Below, piece by piece: positions 17,195-24,377 of a DNA stretch of 52,279 nt. Both the position numbers and the translations under genes were made by a program. The stretch comes from Bacteroides stercorirosoris (GTDB lineage: Bacteria; Bacteroidota; Bacteroidia; Bacteroidales; Bacteroidaceae): positions 1-52,279 of the forward strand of contig NZ_FQZN01000037.1 in assembly GCF_900142015.1 (NCBI RefSeq), in the 5' to 3' direction. How positions within the stretch are numbered: position 1 is the first letter of the stretch; each line of letters opens with the position of its first letter. A model generated the notes under the pieces. The model saw nothing but the letters and a program-made list of their open reading frames with translations, was not told where the DNA came from and ran no database searches.

Positions 17195-17845
17195 ATGAAA
17201 CAAGTAGACGATATAGGTGACAATGGATTCATTGGAGAAATAAAGCAACTACTGGAAGAGGCACGAAAACAGGTAGTTCGTCAAGTGAATACTACAATGC
17301 TGAAGACGTATTTTGAAATAGGAAGACGCATTGTAGAACAAGAACAAAAAGGAGAGGTTCAAGCCGGATATGGTAATTATCTGATAGCAGAACTCTCTAA
17401 ATCTCTTTCCGCTTCCTTTGGCAAAGGTTATTCCAAACGTAATATTGAATTGATGAGACAGTTTTACCTGACATACAAGATTACGCAATCACCGATTTCG
17501 CAATCTCTCAGTTGGACGCACTATATTCGTCTGATGAGGATCTCTGATGAGGCTGAACGCCGTTTTTATGAGATAGAATGTGAAGCCAATCATTGGAGTG
17601 TGCGTGAACTTAACCGGCAATTTGACTCTGCCCTATACCAACGTTTAGCACTTAGCCGTGACAAGGAAAAGATATTGGAACTTTCTCGAAAAGGACAAAT
17701 ATTAGAAAAGATTATTTTGTGCCGTGACAAGAAAGATGCACTAGTCGAAATCACTTTACCCGAGGACTCAACGCAAATTTTCGCAAGTCGTTATCAAACG
17801 GTATTGCCTAGCAAGGAAGAATTGTCTAAATTGATTAAAAAATAA
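17195..17845 (+). pseudogene. YhcG-like (DUF1016) protein with the nuclease core missing
   Basis: The N-terminal part is a normal DUF1016_N domain (ARKQVVRQVNTTMLKTYFEIGRRIVE through SKRNIELMRQFYL and NHWSVRELNRQF). Full-length YhcG proteins then carry a PD-(D/E)XK nuclease domain of about 150 residues. Here the frame jumps from ILELSRKGQILEK straight to IILCRDKKDALVEITL, which is the very end of that domain, and finishes normally with FASRYQTVLPS. About 110-120 residues, including the catalytic acids, appear to have been removed in frame. The product (216 residues) may still fold as a DNA-binding N-domain. The longer frame from 17141 starts before the predicted promoter and is not favoured. 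Such genes travel between loci and are not part of glycan synthesis. Confidence 0.75.
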
Positions 17846-17892
17846 TCGATTTCAAGTTTCCGGCCCCTGTTTCAATAACAGCAGTAAGTTCC

Positions 17893-18546
17893 ATGTGGTT
17901 ATTTTCCAAATCCCGAACCATTGCAGAAAGCGGTCTTCTGAAAGGAATGACCGACTACCATTGCCACATCCTGCCCGGAGTGGACGACGGTATGAAGACA
18001 ATGGATGAGTCACTCGTAATCCTGCATCAGATGGAAAGCCAGGGCATCCGTAAGGTGTGGCTCACTCCTCATGTGATGGAAGATATCCCCAATACCACTC
18101 TTGCCCTGCAAGAGAAATTCGAGGAGTTGCAAACTGCCTACCGTGGTGCGATGGAACTGAATCTGGCCGCTGAATACATGATGGACAATCTCTTTGAAGA
18201 GCGTCTGGAAGCCGGTGACCTGCTCCCACTCCGCGAAGGTTACAGGCAATATCTGCTGGTGGAAACTTCCTGTTTCAATCCGCCCATGAACCTGGTATCT
18301 ACCCTGAAGCACATTCAGGCAAAAGGATACCGCCCCTTGCTGGCACATCCTGAACGTTATCAATATATGGACATACCCGATTACCGCGCATTGAAACATG
18401 AGGGAATCGCTTTCCAGTTGAACCTTCCGTCGCTGACGGGAGTGTATGGCGTACATGCACAAAAAAAGGCCGCATCCCTGCTGAAAGCAGGGATGTACGA
18501 CCTGACAGGAACCGATATGCACTCTCCGGAGAATTTCAGAGTATAG
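17893..18546 (+). CDS. CpsB/PHP-type tyrosine phosphatase, 3' truncated
   Basis: Metal-dependent phosphatase expected to dephosphorylate the Wzc-like kinase. PHP motifs are present: DYHCHILPGVDDG, LTPHV, LLAHPERYQ and GTDMH. Family members in Bacteroides run to about 240-250 residues; this one stops at 217, only seven residues after the last metal-binding motif. The stop codon falls where an opposite-strand amidase gene begins (11-base overlap), so the end was probably replaced when the cassette arrived. The metal site looks complete, so activity is possible, but the final helices are missing. The initiator ATG at 17893 is followed by a usual family N-terminus. Confidence 0.82.
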   Translation: MWLFSKSRTIAESGLLKGMTDYHCHILPGVDDGMKTMDESLVILHQMESQGIRKVWLTPHVMEDIPNTTLALQEKFEELQTAYRGAMELNLAAEYMMDNLFEERLEAGDLLPLREGYRQYLLVETSCFNPPMNLVSTLKHIQAKGYRPLLAHPERYQYMDIPDYRALKHEGIAFQLNLPSLTGVYGVHAQKKAASLLKAGMYDLTGTDMHSPENFRV

Positions 18547-18967
18547 CTCGGAACACGGATTGGCAGTCGAGAGAGGGGCATGCTTTCGGCACGCTTCCAG
18601 GCATGTCGCGATGGCCTCTGAGCTGCGCCTTCGGGAAGAGTTTCAACAGCCGGGACAACAGTTGTTCCAGTTGTTCAAACTGTTCCCCGGTGAGCGTGTC
18701 GGCAGGATGTCCTTCCGTGTCCAGTCCGCCTTCGTAGCATACGCCGATGGAGCACCGGTTGAAGGGACGGCAGTGGGCTCCCACTTCGAGCAACCGGCGG
18801 TGCTGGCTGACGGTTCCGTCACGGCGGACGTAGAAGTGATAACCGATGGTACGGAATCCGCGGGCACGATGGTCACGCATGAGTTGCTCCACGGTATAGT
18901 CGCAGTTACAGCGGGTGGCGGAACAGTGCAGGATAATGTAGCGTACCGAGTCAGTGGAGTCCATCAT
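18536..18967 (-). CDS. N-acetylmuramoyl-L-alanine amidase (T7 lysozyme-like)
   Basis: Zinc amidase that would cleave the bond between muramic acid and the peptide stem. Zinc ligands are all visible: His in YIILHCSAT, His in GHRDMPG and Cys in KACPSLD; the catalytic Tyr/Lys pair sits in GYHFYV and PKACP. Length about 144 residues from the ATG at 18967, which is preceded by GGAAAG and matches the family start. An upstream ATG at 19054 would overlap the smalltalk stop codon (ATGA) and add 29 residues. No signal peptide, so release would need another route. It is the last gene of the minus-strand cassette and its 3' end overlaps the truncated phosphatase gene. Confidence 0.88.
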   Translation of the reverse strand: MMDSTDSVRYIILHCSATRCNCDYTVEQLMRDHRARGFRTIGYHFYVRRDGTVSQHRRLLEVGAHCRPFNRCSIGVCYEGGLDTEGHPADTLTGEQFEQLEQLLSRLLKLFPKAQLRGHRDMPGSVPKACPSLDCQSVFRAIL

Positions 18968-19050
18968 CAATCCGCTTTCCACCCCGGCAAGGAGTTCACG
19001 CTCATTGAGCACTTCCTCCCCGCCTATGGTCATAGGGAATGTTTCCTGTA

Positions 19051-19185
19051 TCATGGCAACATACATTCGATAACGGTTGAACAACTGGTCACACCCAATG
19101 CCGTGAGGGCCGCAATAGCTGCCTGGATGATAGCGTTGAGCAGAGAGACCCAAGTGATTTTATTCTTTTTTACAGAGTCAGACAT
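19051..19185 (-). CDS. Smalltalk-type small membrane protein
   Basis: 44-residue protein, starting MSDSVKKNKITWVSLLNAII and continuing with an alanine-rich hydrophobic helix ending AALTALGVTSCST. This charged start plus single hydrophobic segment matches the Bacteroides smalltalk family, small proteins usually encoded next to this amidase. It lies between the HU-like gene and the amidase on the same strand; its stop codon overlaps an alternative amidase ATG. A holin-like partner role for the amidase is an inference from neighbourhood and shape only. Confidence 0.72.
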   Translation of the reverse strand: MSDSVKKNKITWVSLLNAIIQAAIAALTALGVTSCSTVIECMLP

Positions 19186-19242
19186 GAGTTTTTTAATTTT
19201 AAATTATTAATTTTTTAATTTCCAACGCCTCCGGCGTCAGAT

Positions 19243-19743
19243 TCATCCCAGCGGGTTTTCATCGACACCTCCTCCGGGGTTGTCAGTGCCGCCTCCATCG
19301 TCCACGTCACCCGGATCGGAGGAAGTCACTTGCTTGATGACGTTTCCGTCCTTGTCGTAGCAGGTGATGTTGACGGAGGTATCTTTCAGCTCCTGCTTGA
19401 TGTCGACACTGGGGGTGAAGATAACTTTGCGGGTGGTGATGAGTCCCGTACTCACATCCTCCACTTTGGTCACCGCTCCGGCCTGCAAGCCGAAGCGCAT
19501 GGTTCCCAGTCCGGGCACGGCAACGGAATGGCCTTCGGTGGCCCATGCCTTGACGACGTCACCGATAGCTTGCCAGGCGGCATTGATGCTTCCCTTCGGA
19601 ATACCCGACCGTATGGAGGCTTCAGATATGACTTTTTCCTGCTTCAACGTGCTGTAGATTTCTGCCTGCATGATGAAACGATACTCCCCCTTAGAGGGGC
19701 CCACCGCCAGTTTGGTCTGACGGGCTTTTACTTTAATTCCCAT
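19243..19743 (-). CDS. HU-like DNA-binding protein with acidic glycine-rich tail
   Basis: 166 residues. The first 125 match the Bacteroidetes HU/IHF-like family (opening MGIKVKARQTKL, then the HU core with SEASIRSGIPKGSINAAWQAIGDVVK and GHSVAVPGLGTMRFGL). The tail from about residue 140 is rich in Gly, Asp and Pro (DPGDVDDGGGTDNPGGG), as in other cassette-borne members. It probably binds DNA without strict sequence preference. It is the third minus-strand gene of the cassette, 57 bases before the smalltalk gene. Whether it helps replication, condensation or regulation of the cassette is unknown. Confidence 0.88.
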   Translation of the reverse strand: MGIKVKARQTKLAVGPSKGEYRFIMQAEIYSTLKQEKVISEASIRSGIPKGSINAAWQAIGDVVKAWATEGHSVAVPGLGTMRFGLQAGAVTKVEDVSTGLITTRKVIFTPSVDIKQELKDTSVNITCYDKDGNVIKQVTSSDPGDVDDGGGTDNPGGGVDENPLG

Positions 19744-19807
19744 AATCTCAATAAATTAATTAATAATGTTAAATGGTAGGGTGTGGCAAGTGACTTTTGG
19801 CACACCC

Positions 19808-20107
19808 TTAAATAATCTGCTGACAAAGATATGATGCACCGGAAACCGGCTTATGGGTTTCGATGGGTTCCGGTGGGTTTCTCCTTACGGGGTCGCCCAA
19901 ATGGCGGATTATCAGCGACACTTGCCGGGACATGAGCAACTTCTGCGAACGATGATAACCGGCAGCTTCCAGTTCCTCCATCAAGGGAGGACAACTGTGA
20001 ACCCACCGCATCAGACGGTTGGTACCTACTGCGGGCGTTGATTCCGGAAAATAGAGAAGAGCCAGTTCGCTCTTCTTCATGGAGAAAGGATGAAAAAGCA
20101 TAGTCAT
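19808..20107 (-). CDS. DUF4248 protein
   Basis: About 99 residues from the ATG at 20107 (the longer frame from 20161 adds a tail not typical of the family). The core MKKSELALLYFPESTPAVGTN and RLMRWVHSCPPLMEELEAAGYH, then QVSLIIRHLGDP, match DUF4248. Function unknown; the short helical layout and the sentence-like motif LSxxQVxLIxxxLGxP suggest a small DNA-binding protein. It nearly always appears between VirE/DUF3987-type genes and an HU-like gene, as here. Confidence 0.8.
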   Translation of the reverse strand: MTMLFHPFSMKKSELALLYFPESTPAVGTNRLMRWVHSCPPLMEELEAAGYHRSQKLLMSRQVSLIIRHLGDPVRRNPPEPIETHKPVSGASYLCQQII

Positions 20108-20230
20108 TAAAGTAAATATTGAAAATAAATCAAGTCTTTTTGCAGGGAGTACGAAAGCCACGAAATCACTACCCTATTGGAAAAATATTTTTTCCCAGTT
20201 GGAAAAAAAATCAAGGGCTTGACAAATGTG

Positions 20231-20277
20231 GCAAAACTTGCAAACTTGCAGTGGCTCTCACACCCACACACACGTAC
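20231..20277 (+). repeat. Iteron-like repeat, inverted copy 1
   Basis: Contains short steps of ACTTGCAA (20231-20251) followed by a CACACCCACACACAC tract. A closely similar sequence in the opposite orientation lies at 21778-21830 inside the DUF3987 gene, about 1.5 kb away. This copy lies just beyond the gene's 3' end. Confidence 0.65.
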
Positions 20278-20291
20278 ATACGTACGCGCGG

Positions 20292-20323
20292 GAGAAATCG
20301 TTTTTCATACCCAACGATTTCTC
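20292..20323 (-). terminator. Hairpin at the end of the DUF3987 gene
   Basis: GAGAAATCGTT (20292-20302) pairs perfectly with AACGATTTCTC (20313-20323) over a 10-base loop. Its right arm overlaps the DUF3987 stop codon (20322-20324). It is a probable transcript-end or pausing hairpin between DUF3987 and DUF4248; no strong T-run follows on the minus strand. Confidence 0.6.
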
Positions 20324-22115
20324 AATTAAACCTGTACTCTCCCCTGCCGGTTTTCGTCAGTTGCCTTTTGTCAACCATGCGTTTCAGCAGCGAGTCGAGC
20401 GTGCCGGGAGATATCCCGCACCGTTCGCCCACCTGAAGGGCCTGGCTGCGGGTGAAACTGAGCGGCAGCAAATCAAGAAATGCGTCCTGCGGTAGCTTCT
20501 GCTGCATGGTTTCGACTGCCGGAAGGAACGAAAGTATATGGCACGAGTGCAGGTATAGAGGCTCCGTGAGTGCCAGTACAGCGTGGAAGTCATCGTTGCT
20601 GACGGTGAGATCGAACCGCGACACCACTCCGTCTTGCACATTCTCGCGTGCAATATGGGGCGAGGGAGACAGGCCGGGACACGACATCAGTGCCCAGACC
20701 AGGTCGTAGTCCGTTTTTTCCCCGGCAGTCCGGCTGACGTCGTCCGCCGCCATCAGCAAGGCATCGAGCGAACGCATCAGTGCCACGACACTGGTGATGC
20801 GGCAGATGTTGATGGCGATACGTGCCACCGCGCTTTTCATATGATCGCCATGAACCACCCCCGCACGGCTGAACACACGTGAGAGGTGAACGTTGAACTC
20901 GTCTTTCTGTGCCTGGGTGAGTCTTAGGTTTATGCTGCTTACAGCGCCTGTCAGGGCATCGAGCAATCGCTTCCAACGTTCACCCCAGGTGGTGAACATA
21001 GAGTCGTAGTCGTGTCCGGAACGATCGAACTGGTCCACCCACTCATTGATGGGAGGCATATAGTAGAACACTTGGCGTGAGAATAGCCCGTTCTCCGCCG
21101 ACGGGATGAGCGGCTTCACCTGACCGGGCGTGCCACTGATCAGTACACTGAGATAGGATTCTTTACACTCCCGATATTCATGGTTGGTGCGGCGGTTGTA
21201 GGCCAGCCTCTCATGGTCGAAACTCTTGCGCAATGTATCGCTCCAGTGACCGTAGTCCGCGCCGATGGCTGCGCTCACGGTGTCGGCTTCCGTCTCGCAT
21301 ATCAGCCCGGCACCATCAGCATCCATCAGATTCTCCAGCATACCGGCTCCGGAGTTGTCGCCCGCGATGAGAAACATTTTCATGCCAGGCTGTTCGGGTT
21401 CGGGCGTATTCGCCTTCTCCTTGCCCATCACGTCCCATTTCGCTTTCTCGCGGCGATAGGCTTTCATCTTTTCGAAGTACGAGTCCATCAGCGAGTCGTG
21501 TTTGGGTTCGGCCAGCCGACGCACCCACGTCAGCACCCCTTTTCCGGAAGCGGGCAGAGCGATGATGAAAGTTTGCAGGCACGGATATTTATTCTTACGT
21601 CCGTAAGTGAAAGTCAGCAACTTGTTAATGGTGGCCCCCAACACAGTGACGGCTCCCAGCAGCAGGATGTCCCTTTGGGCGGGCGTGTCGCCACAATCTA
21701 TCACCTGCTGGAGGAATAGCGGCCACTGGTAGTCCGGGAAACAAGGCAGGGAGACGGAACCGCTTTCTTTTAGCTCACGCGCACGTGTGTGGGTGTGAGG
21801 GGGCTGCAAGTTTTGCAAGTTTGCAAGTTTCTTGTCGAGGCGCACCCCTGCCAGTTGAACCAAATGGAACACTGTTCCCAGGGAATTGCCTCCCCGCCCG
21901 TTCAGCAGAGCGTGGTCGTAGAGCTTATCAGCCTCGTCCTGCCGGTATTTAGCGGACAAGCTGCAAAGGCGGTGGAAAAAACTCCGCCCCGCTTCACCGC
22001 AACTGTTAGCCACAGCGAAAGCCAGCGGCATATATTCCTGATAAGTGGGGGCAATATCAACTCTTGCCTGTTCGACAGCAACGGTCAATTGTTCGATAAT
22101 ATCAATTTCACTCAT
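20322..22115 (-). CDS. DUF3987 protein, helicase-like P-loop ATPase of the VirE cassette
   Basis: About 597 residues from the ATG at 22115, which overlaps the upstream VirE_N stop by eight bases (ATGAGTGA). The longer frame from 22166 is disfavoured. A Walker A-like sequence IIALPASGKGVL lies about a third of the way in, followed by a second loop LIAGDNSGAGMLENL; a winged-helix-like C-terminus ends the protein (GISPGTLDSLLKRMVDKRQLTKTGRGEYRF). DUF3987 proteins pair with primase-like VirE_N proteins, so a replicative helicase-type role is inferred. A low-complexity stretch NLQNLQPPHTHTRARE (about residue 100) is encoded by iteron-like DNA that recurs inverted beyond the gene end. Confidence 0.85.
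   Translation of the reverse strand: MSEIDIIEQLTVAVEQARVDIAPTYQEYMPLAFAVANSCGEAGRSFFHRLCSLSAKYRQDEADKLYDHALLNGRGGNSLGTVFHLVQLAGVRLDKKLANLQNLQPPHTHTRARELKESGSVSLPCFPDYQWPLFLQQVIDCGDTPAQRDILLLGAVTVLGATINKLLTFTYGRKNKYPCLQTFIIALPASGKGVLTWVRRLAEPKHDSLMDSYFEKMKAYRREKAKWDVMGKEKANTPEPEQPGMKMFLIAGDNSGAGMLENLMDADGAGLICETEADTVSAAIGADYGHWSDTLRKSFDHERLAYNRRTNHEYRECKESYLSVLISGTPGQVKPLIPSAENGLFSRQVFYYMPPINEWVDQFDRSGHDYDSMFTTWGERWKRLLDALTGAVSSINLRLTQAQKDEFNVHLSRVFSRAGVVHGDHMKSAVARIAINICRITSVVALMRSLDALLMAADDVSRTAGEKTDYDLVWALMSCPGLSPSPHIARENVQDGVVSRFDLTVSNDDFHAVLALTEPLYLHSCHILSFLPAVETMQQKLPQDAFLDLLPLSFTRSQALQVGERCGISPGTLDSLLKRMVDKRQLTKTGRGEYRFN
21778..21830 (-). repeat. Iteron-like repeat, inverted copy 2
   Basis: Within the DUF3987 gene. 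On the plus strand a GTGTGTGGGTGTGAG tract is followed by three TTGCAAG steps (21804-21830). Its reverse complement resembles 20231-20277 over about 45 bases. Repeated 8-9 base steps next to a primase/helicase pair are reminiscent of plasmid or phage origin iterons. Confidence 0.6.
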
Positions 22116-22698
22116 GGGATGATTTGTAATTTTTAATTTGCAATTTGCATCTGCAATCCGCATCATGCACCAGGAAGCACGCTCTCGACATATCGGCGTT
22201 GGCGGTGTCGGCTTTCAGCCCGTGTTTCCACTCCAGATAATCCCAGGCGGTGTGCAGAGCATTGTCGAACGATTGTTCCAGCGTCTGCGTGAGGCTTAGG
22301 CGGTAAGGCACAAAGAGTTTTACACCTTTGGCTCCGGGACTTACAAAGGCGAGGTCAGGTTGCAGTACTTCATCGGCAAAGAGACGGTCGCGCCACGCTG
22401 TGGCTTCTTCGGTGGAAGCAAGGTGGTCGATGTCTATCACAAATAGCCCTGAGGGTAGTACGATACATTGCTCCCGACAGTATGAAAAAATTCCGGCAGG
22501 CGTGACGTATGGCAACAATGTTTGTTTTTTTCCGCGGAAGGCTTTATCATTTTCCGTATCGGCCCTTACCCTTTGCGTCAGTTCCTTCAAATGGGAATCG
22601 GAGGAGATATAGGAATGAAGCCCCGCTACGCTGCACACTCCGGCAGGCACTTTGTTGGTGACGGGAGCATTAAAAAAAGACATGATAGATTCTTTCAT
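22108..22698 (-). CDS. VirE N-terminal domain (BT4734-like) primase-type protein
   Basis: 196 residues, matching the VirE_N / BT4734 family, which falls within the archaeo-eukaryotic primase-like group. It starts MKESIMSFFNAPVTN (MSFFN at 22683 could be the true start). The hDhD motif appears as LFVIDIDHL (around residue 88) and the second motif as FVSPGAKGVKLFVPY. The C-terminal part (FDNALHTAWDYLEWKHGLKADTANADMSRACFLVHD) is also family-like. It overlaps the DUF3987 gene by eight bases, and the pair would form a primase-helicase module. It is the first gene of the minus-strand cassette, divergent from 22885. Confidence 0.85.
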   Translation of the reverse strand: MKESIMSFFNAPVTNKVPAGVCSVAGLHSYISSDSHLKELTQRVRADTENDKAFRGKKQTLLPYVTPAGIFSYCREQCIVLPSGLFVIDIDHLASTEEATAWRDRLFADEVLQPDLAFVSPGAKGVKLFVPYRLSLTQTLEQSFDNALHTAWDYLEWKHGLKADTANADMSRACFLVHDADCRCKLQIKNYKSSHE

Positions 22699-22884
22699 AA
22701 CACTAATTCTGATTTAATTAAAACTATAATTTTACATCTATTGGATTTATATCAACAAAGGTATAGCGTTTATTCCGTCCCTACTAATTCTCACATATGC
22801 GTTTACAAACCATTTATAGCCATTGAGTGCTTGTTGATAATTTATTGAAAATAGTTTAAACGGCCTAAGAATAGAAGAAAAAAA

Positions 22885-23334
22885 ATGGAGAGAGATATTA
22901 TAAATATGAACGACAAACCGGAAATAGAGATAAAAATATTCGGCGGTACGAACATGATAGTCCCCGCGGGTACTACCGCCGTTCAGAACTTTTACGGCGA
23001 TCAGTTTGCCGAGGTCGCCATCCGTCCCGAAGCAACCGCGGGCGTCGAAAGCCTGAACGATGCCGAGTGCCATCTTTTCACCTATGTGCCCGACGTGAAG
23101 AAAGTGCATGAGTACACCCGACTTTTAGGTGAATGTACCACCGCCCACGATCTGGCCAACGTGGTAAGCATCATGCTCGGCGAGCCCCGTGTGGACAAGA
23201 ATACGGTGGTGAAAGGTACTTTCATCGAGGTGCTTCTCCCTTTTGCCTCCCGACTGACGTCGGGGGCAAAGGTGGATAATGTGAGGCAACAGATTAATAA
23301 TATGCTGATGACGAGGGGAAGGGAAAGAAAATAG
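22885..23334 (+). CDS. Unknown protein divergent from the VirE cassette
   Basis: 149 residues; not recognised by function. Sequence opens with acidic/basic EIEIKIFGGTNMIVPAGTTA and a VQNFYGDQF motif, a pattern I associate with Bacteroides proteins encoded beside VirE-type genes. The second half is a mostly helical, charged region (HEYTRLLGECTTAHDLANVVSIML) ending TRGRERK. No signal peptide or membrane segment. A start at 22906 (MNDKPE) is also possible. The 186-base spacer to the VirE_N gene should carry both promoters. Divergence suggests a regulator or partner of the cassette, but this is only positional inference. Confidence 0.6.
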   Translation: MERDIINMNDKPEIEIKIFGGTNMIVPAGTTAVQNFYGDQFAEVAIRPEATAGVESLNDAECHLFTYVPDVKKVHEYTRLLGECTTAHDLANVVSIMLGEPRVDKNTVVKGTFIEVLLPFASRLTSGAKVDNVRQQINNMLMTRGRERK

Positions 23335-23367
23335 AGGAAGAAGAGAAAATATAAATTGTAGTAAAAC

Positions 23368-23949
23368 ATGAAAGTTATTCAGACAAACGTAGAGGGTTTG
23401 GCCATCATTGAGCCACACCTTCTCAAAGACTCACGCGGCTACTTCTTCGAGTCTTTTTCCCAACGGGAATTCGAAGAGAAAGTGCGCAAAGTAAATTTCG
23501 TGCAGGATAATGAGAGTATGTCATCATACGGAGTGATGCGTGGACTTCATTTTCAGAAGCCACCTTTTGCACAAAGTAAATTGGTGCGTTGCGTAAAAGG
23601 CAGTGTACTTGATGTGGCGGTTGACATCCGTAAAGGTTCGCCTACATACGGTGAGTATGTAGCGGTAGAATTGTCGGAAGGCAATCATCTTCAGTTCTTT
23701 ATTCCCAGAGGTTTTGCCCACGGTTTTGCCGTACTGAGCGAGGTGGCTGTATTTCAATATAAGTGTGATAATTATTATGCTCCGCAAGCTGACGGCGGAA
23801 TCAGTATCTTGGATGAAAGTATAGGGATAGACTGGAAGATACCGGTTGATAAGGCGATACTGAGTGAGAAAGATAAGAAGCATCCGTTGCTGAGGGAGTT
23901 TGAGAGTCCGTTTGGGTATGGGATGGGGCTTTATCCTGAATTTGAATAA
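23368..23949 (+). CDS. rmlC: dTDP-4-dehydrorhamnose 3,5-epimerase
   Basis: Cupin-fold epimerase of dTDP-L-rhamnose synthesis. 193 residues, the usual length. Family blocks: SRGYFFESFSQREF, YGVMRGLHFQKPP with the catalytic His, VRCVKGSVLDVAVDIRKGSPTYG, FIPRGFAHGF and the catalytic-Tyr region VFQYKCDNYYAP, then SILDESIGIDW. Only this step is present in the window; rmlA, rmlB and rmlD must be elsewhere if dTDP-rhamnose is made. It resumes the capsule locus directly after the VirE cassette, 33 bases after the unknown gene, and two downstream glycosyltransferases have rhamnosyltransferase features. Confidence 0.95.
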   Translation: MKVIQTNVEGLAIIEPHLLKDSRGYFFESFSQREFEEKVRKVNFVQDNESMSSYGVMRGLHFQKPPFAQSKLVRCVKGSVLDVAVDIRKGSPTYGEYVAVELSEGNHLQFFIPRGFAHGFAVLSEVAVFQYKCDNYYAPQADGGISILDESIGIDWKIPVDKAILSEKDKKHPLLREFESPFGYGMGLYPEFE

Positions 23950-23951
23950 TC

Positions 23952-24098
23952 ATGAATATACCTATAACAGGAGCCAACAATCTGTTGGATAACATAAAAA
24001 GAGCATCTAATATTGAATGCTTGCGATGTATAGCAATGCTATTTATCATATTAAACCATTATTGTTCCGGCATGGCAGGGACGGGTGATGATGTATAG
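23952..24098 (+). pseudogene. Truncated acyltransferase family 3 gene (first 48 codons only)
   Basis: Starts three bases after rmlC and reads MNIPITGANNLLDNIKRASN then IECLRCIAMLFIILNHYCSG, the hallmark first membrane helix and histidine of family 3 acyltransferases (about 330-370 residues when whole). After the His region it runs into DDV and a stop. The break coincides with a 37-base direct repeat and the IS66 remnant, so the rest of the gene was lost or displaced by that event. Nothing resembling the C-terminal part follows. Confidence 0.75.
24025..24061 (+). repeat. 37-base direct repeat, copy 1
   Basis: Lies inside the acyltransferase stub (encoding the conserved helix). Identical to 24090-24126, with 28 bases between, so a 65-base unit was partially duplicated. 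It may mark the junction of the transposon-related rearrangement. Confidence 0.85.
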
Positions 24099-24126
24099 CA
24101 ATGCTATTTATCATATTAAACCATTA
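24090..24126 (+). repeat. 37-base direct repeat, copy 2
   Basis: Second exact copy. The acyltransferase stub stops inside it in a new frame (TAG at 24096-24098). Immediately to the right the sequence is no longer acyltransferase-like. Confidence 0.85.
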
Positions 24127-24377
24127 CATACTAAACATTGCAACAAAACGGTTATCATTAGATGTATCTTAAATCCGGTTAGTGTTCCCAAAAGACGTAT
24201 ATGAGCTTCTCTGCAGAATGAATAAATTTGCTGCTGTAACCAAAACGATTGAATCATGTACAACAACTCAGACTTTAAAAGATTTTTTATTCGCTACAAA
24301 GCAAAAGCCGTACCAGCAGGCGAATCCCTCCAGAACTTTTGCTTTAGAAACAAGTTACCTTATAGAAGGAAGTCCGT

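Noticed and set aside
20226..20495. Plus-strand frames with HTHTHVHTYARE-like peptides beyond the DUF3987 gene
   Set aside because: They come from the CACACCC tract of the inverted repeat and then run antisense to the DUF3987 coding region.
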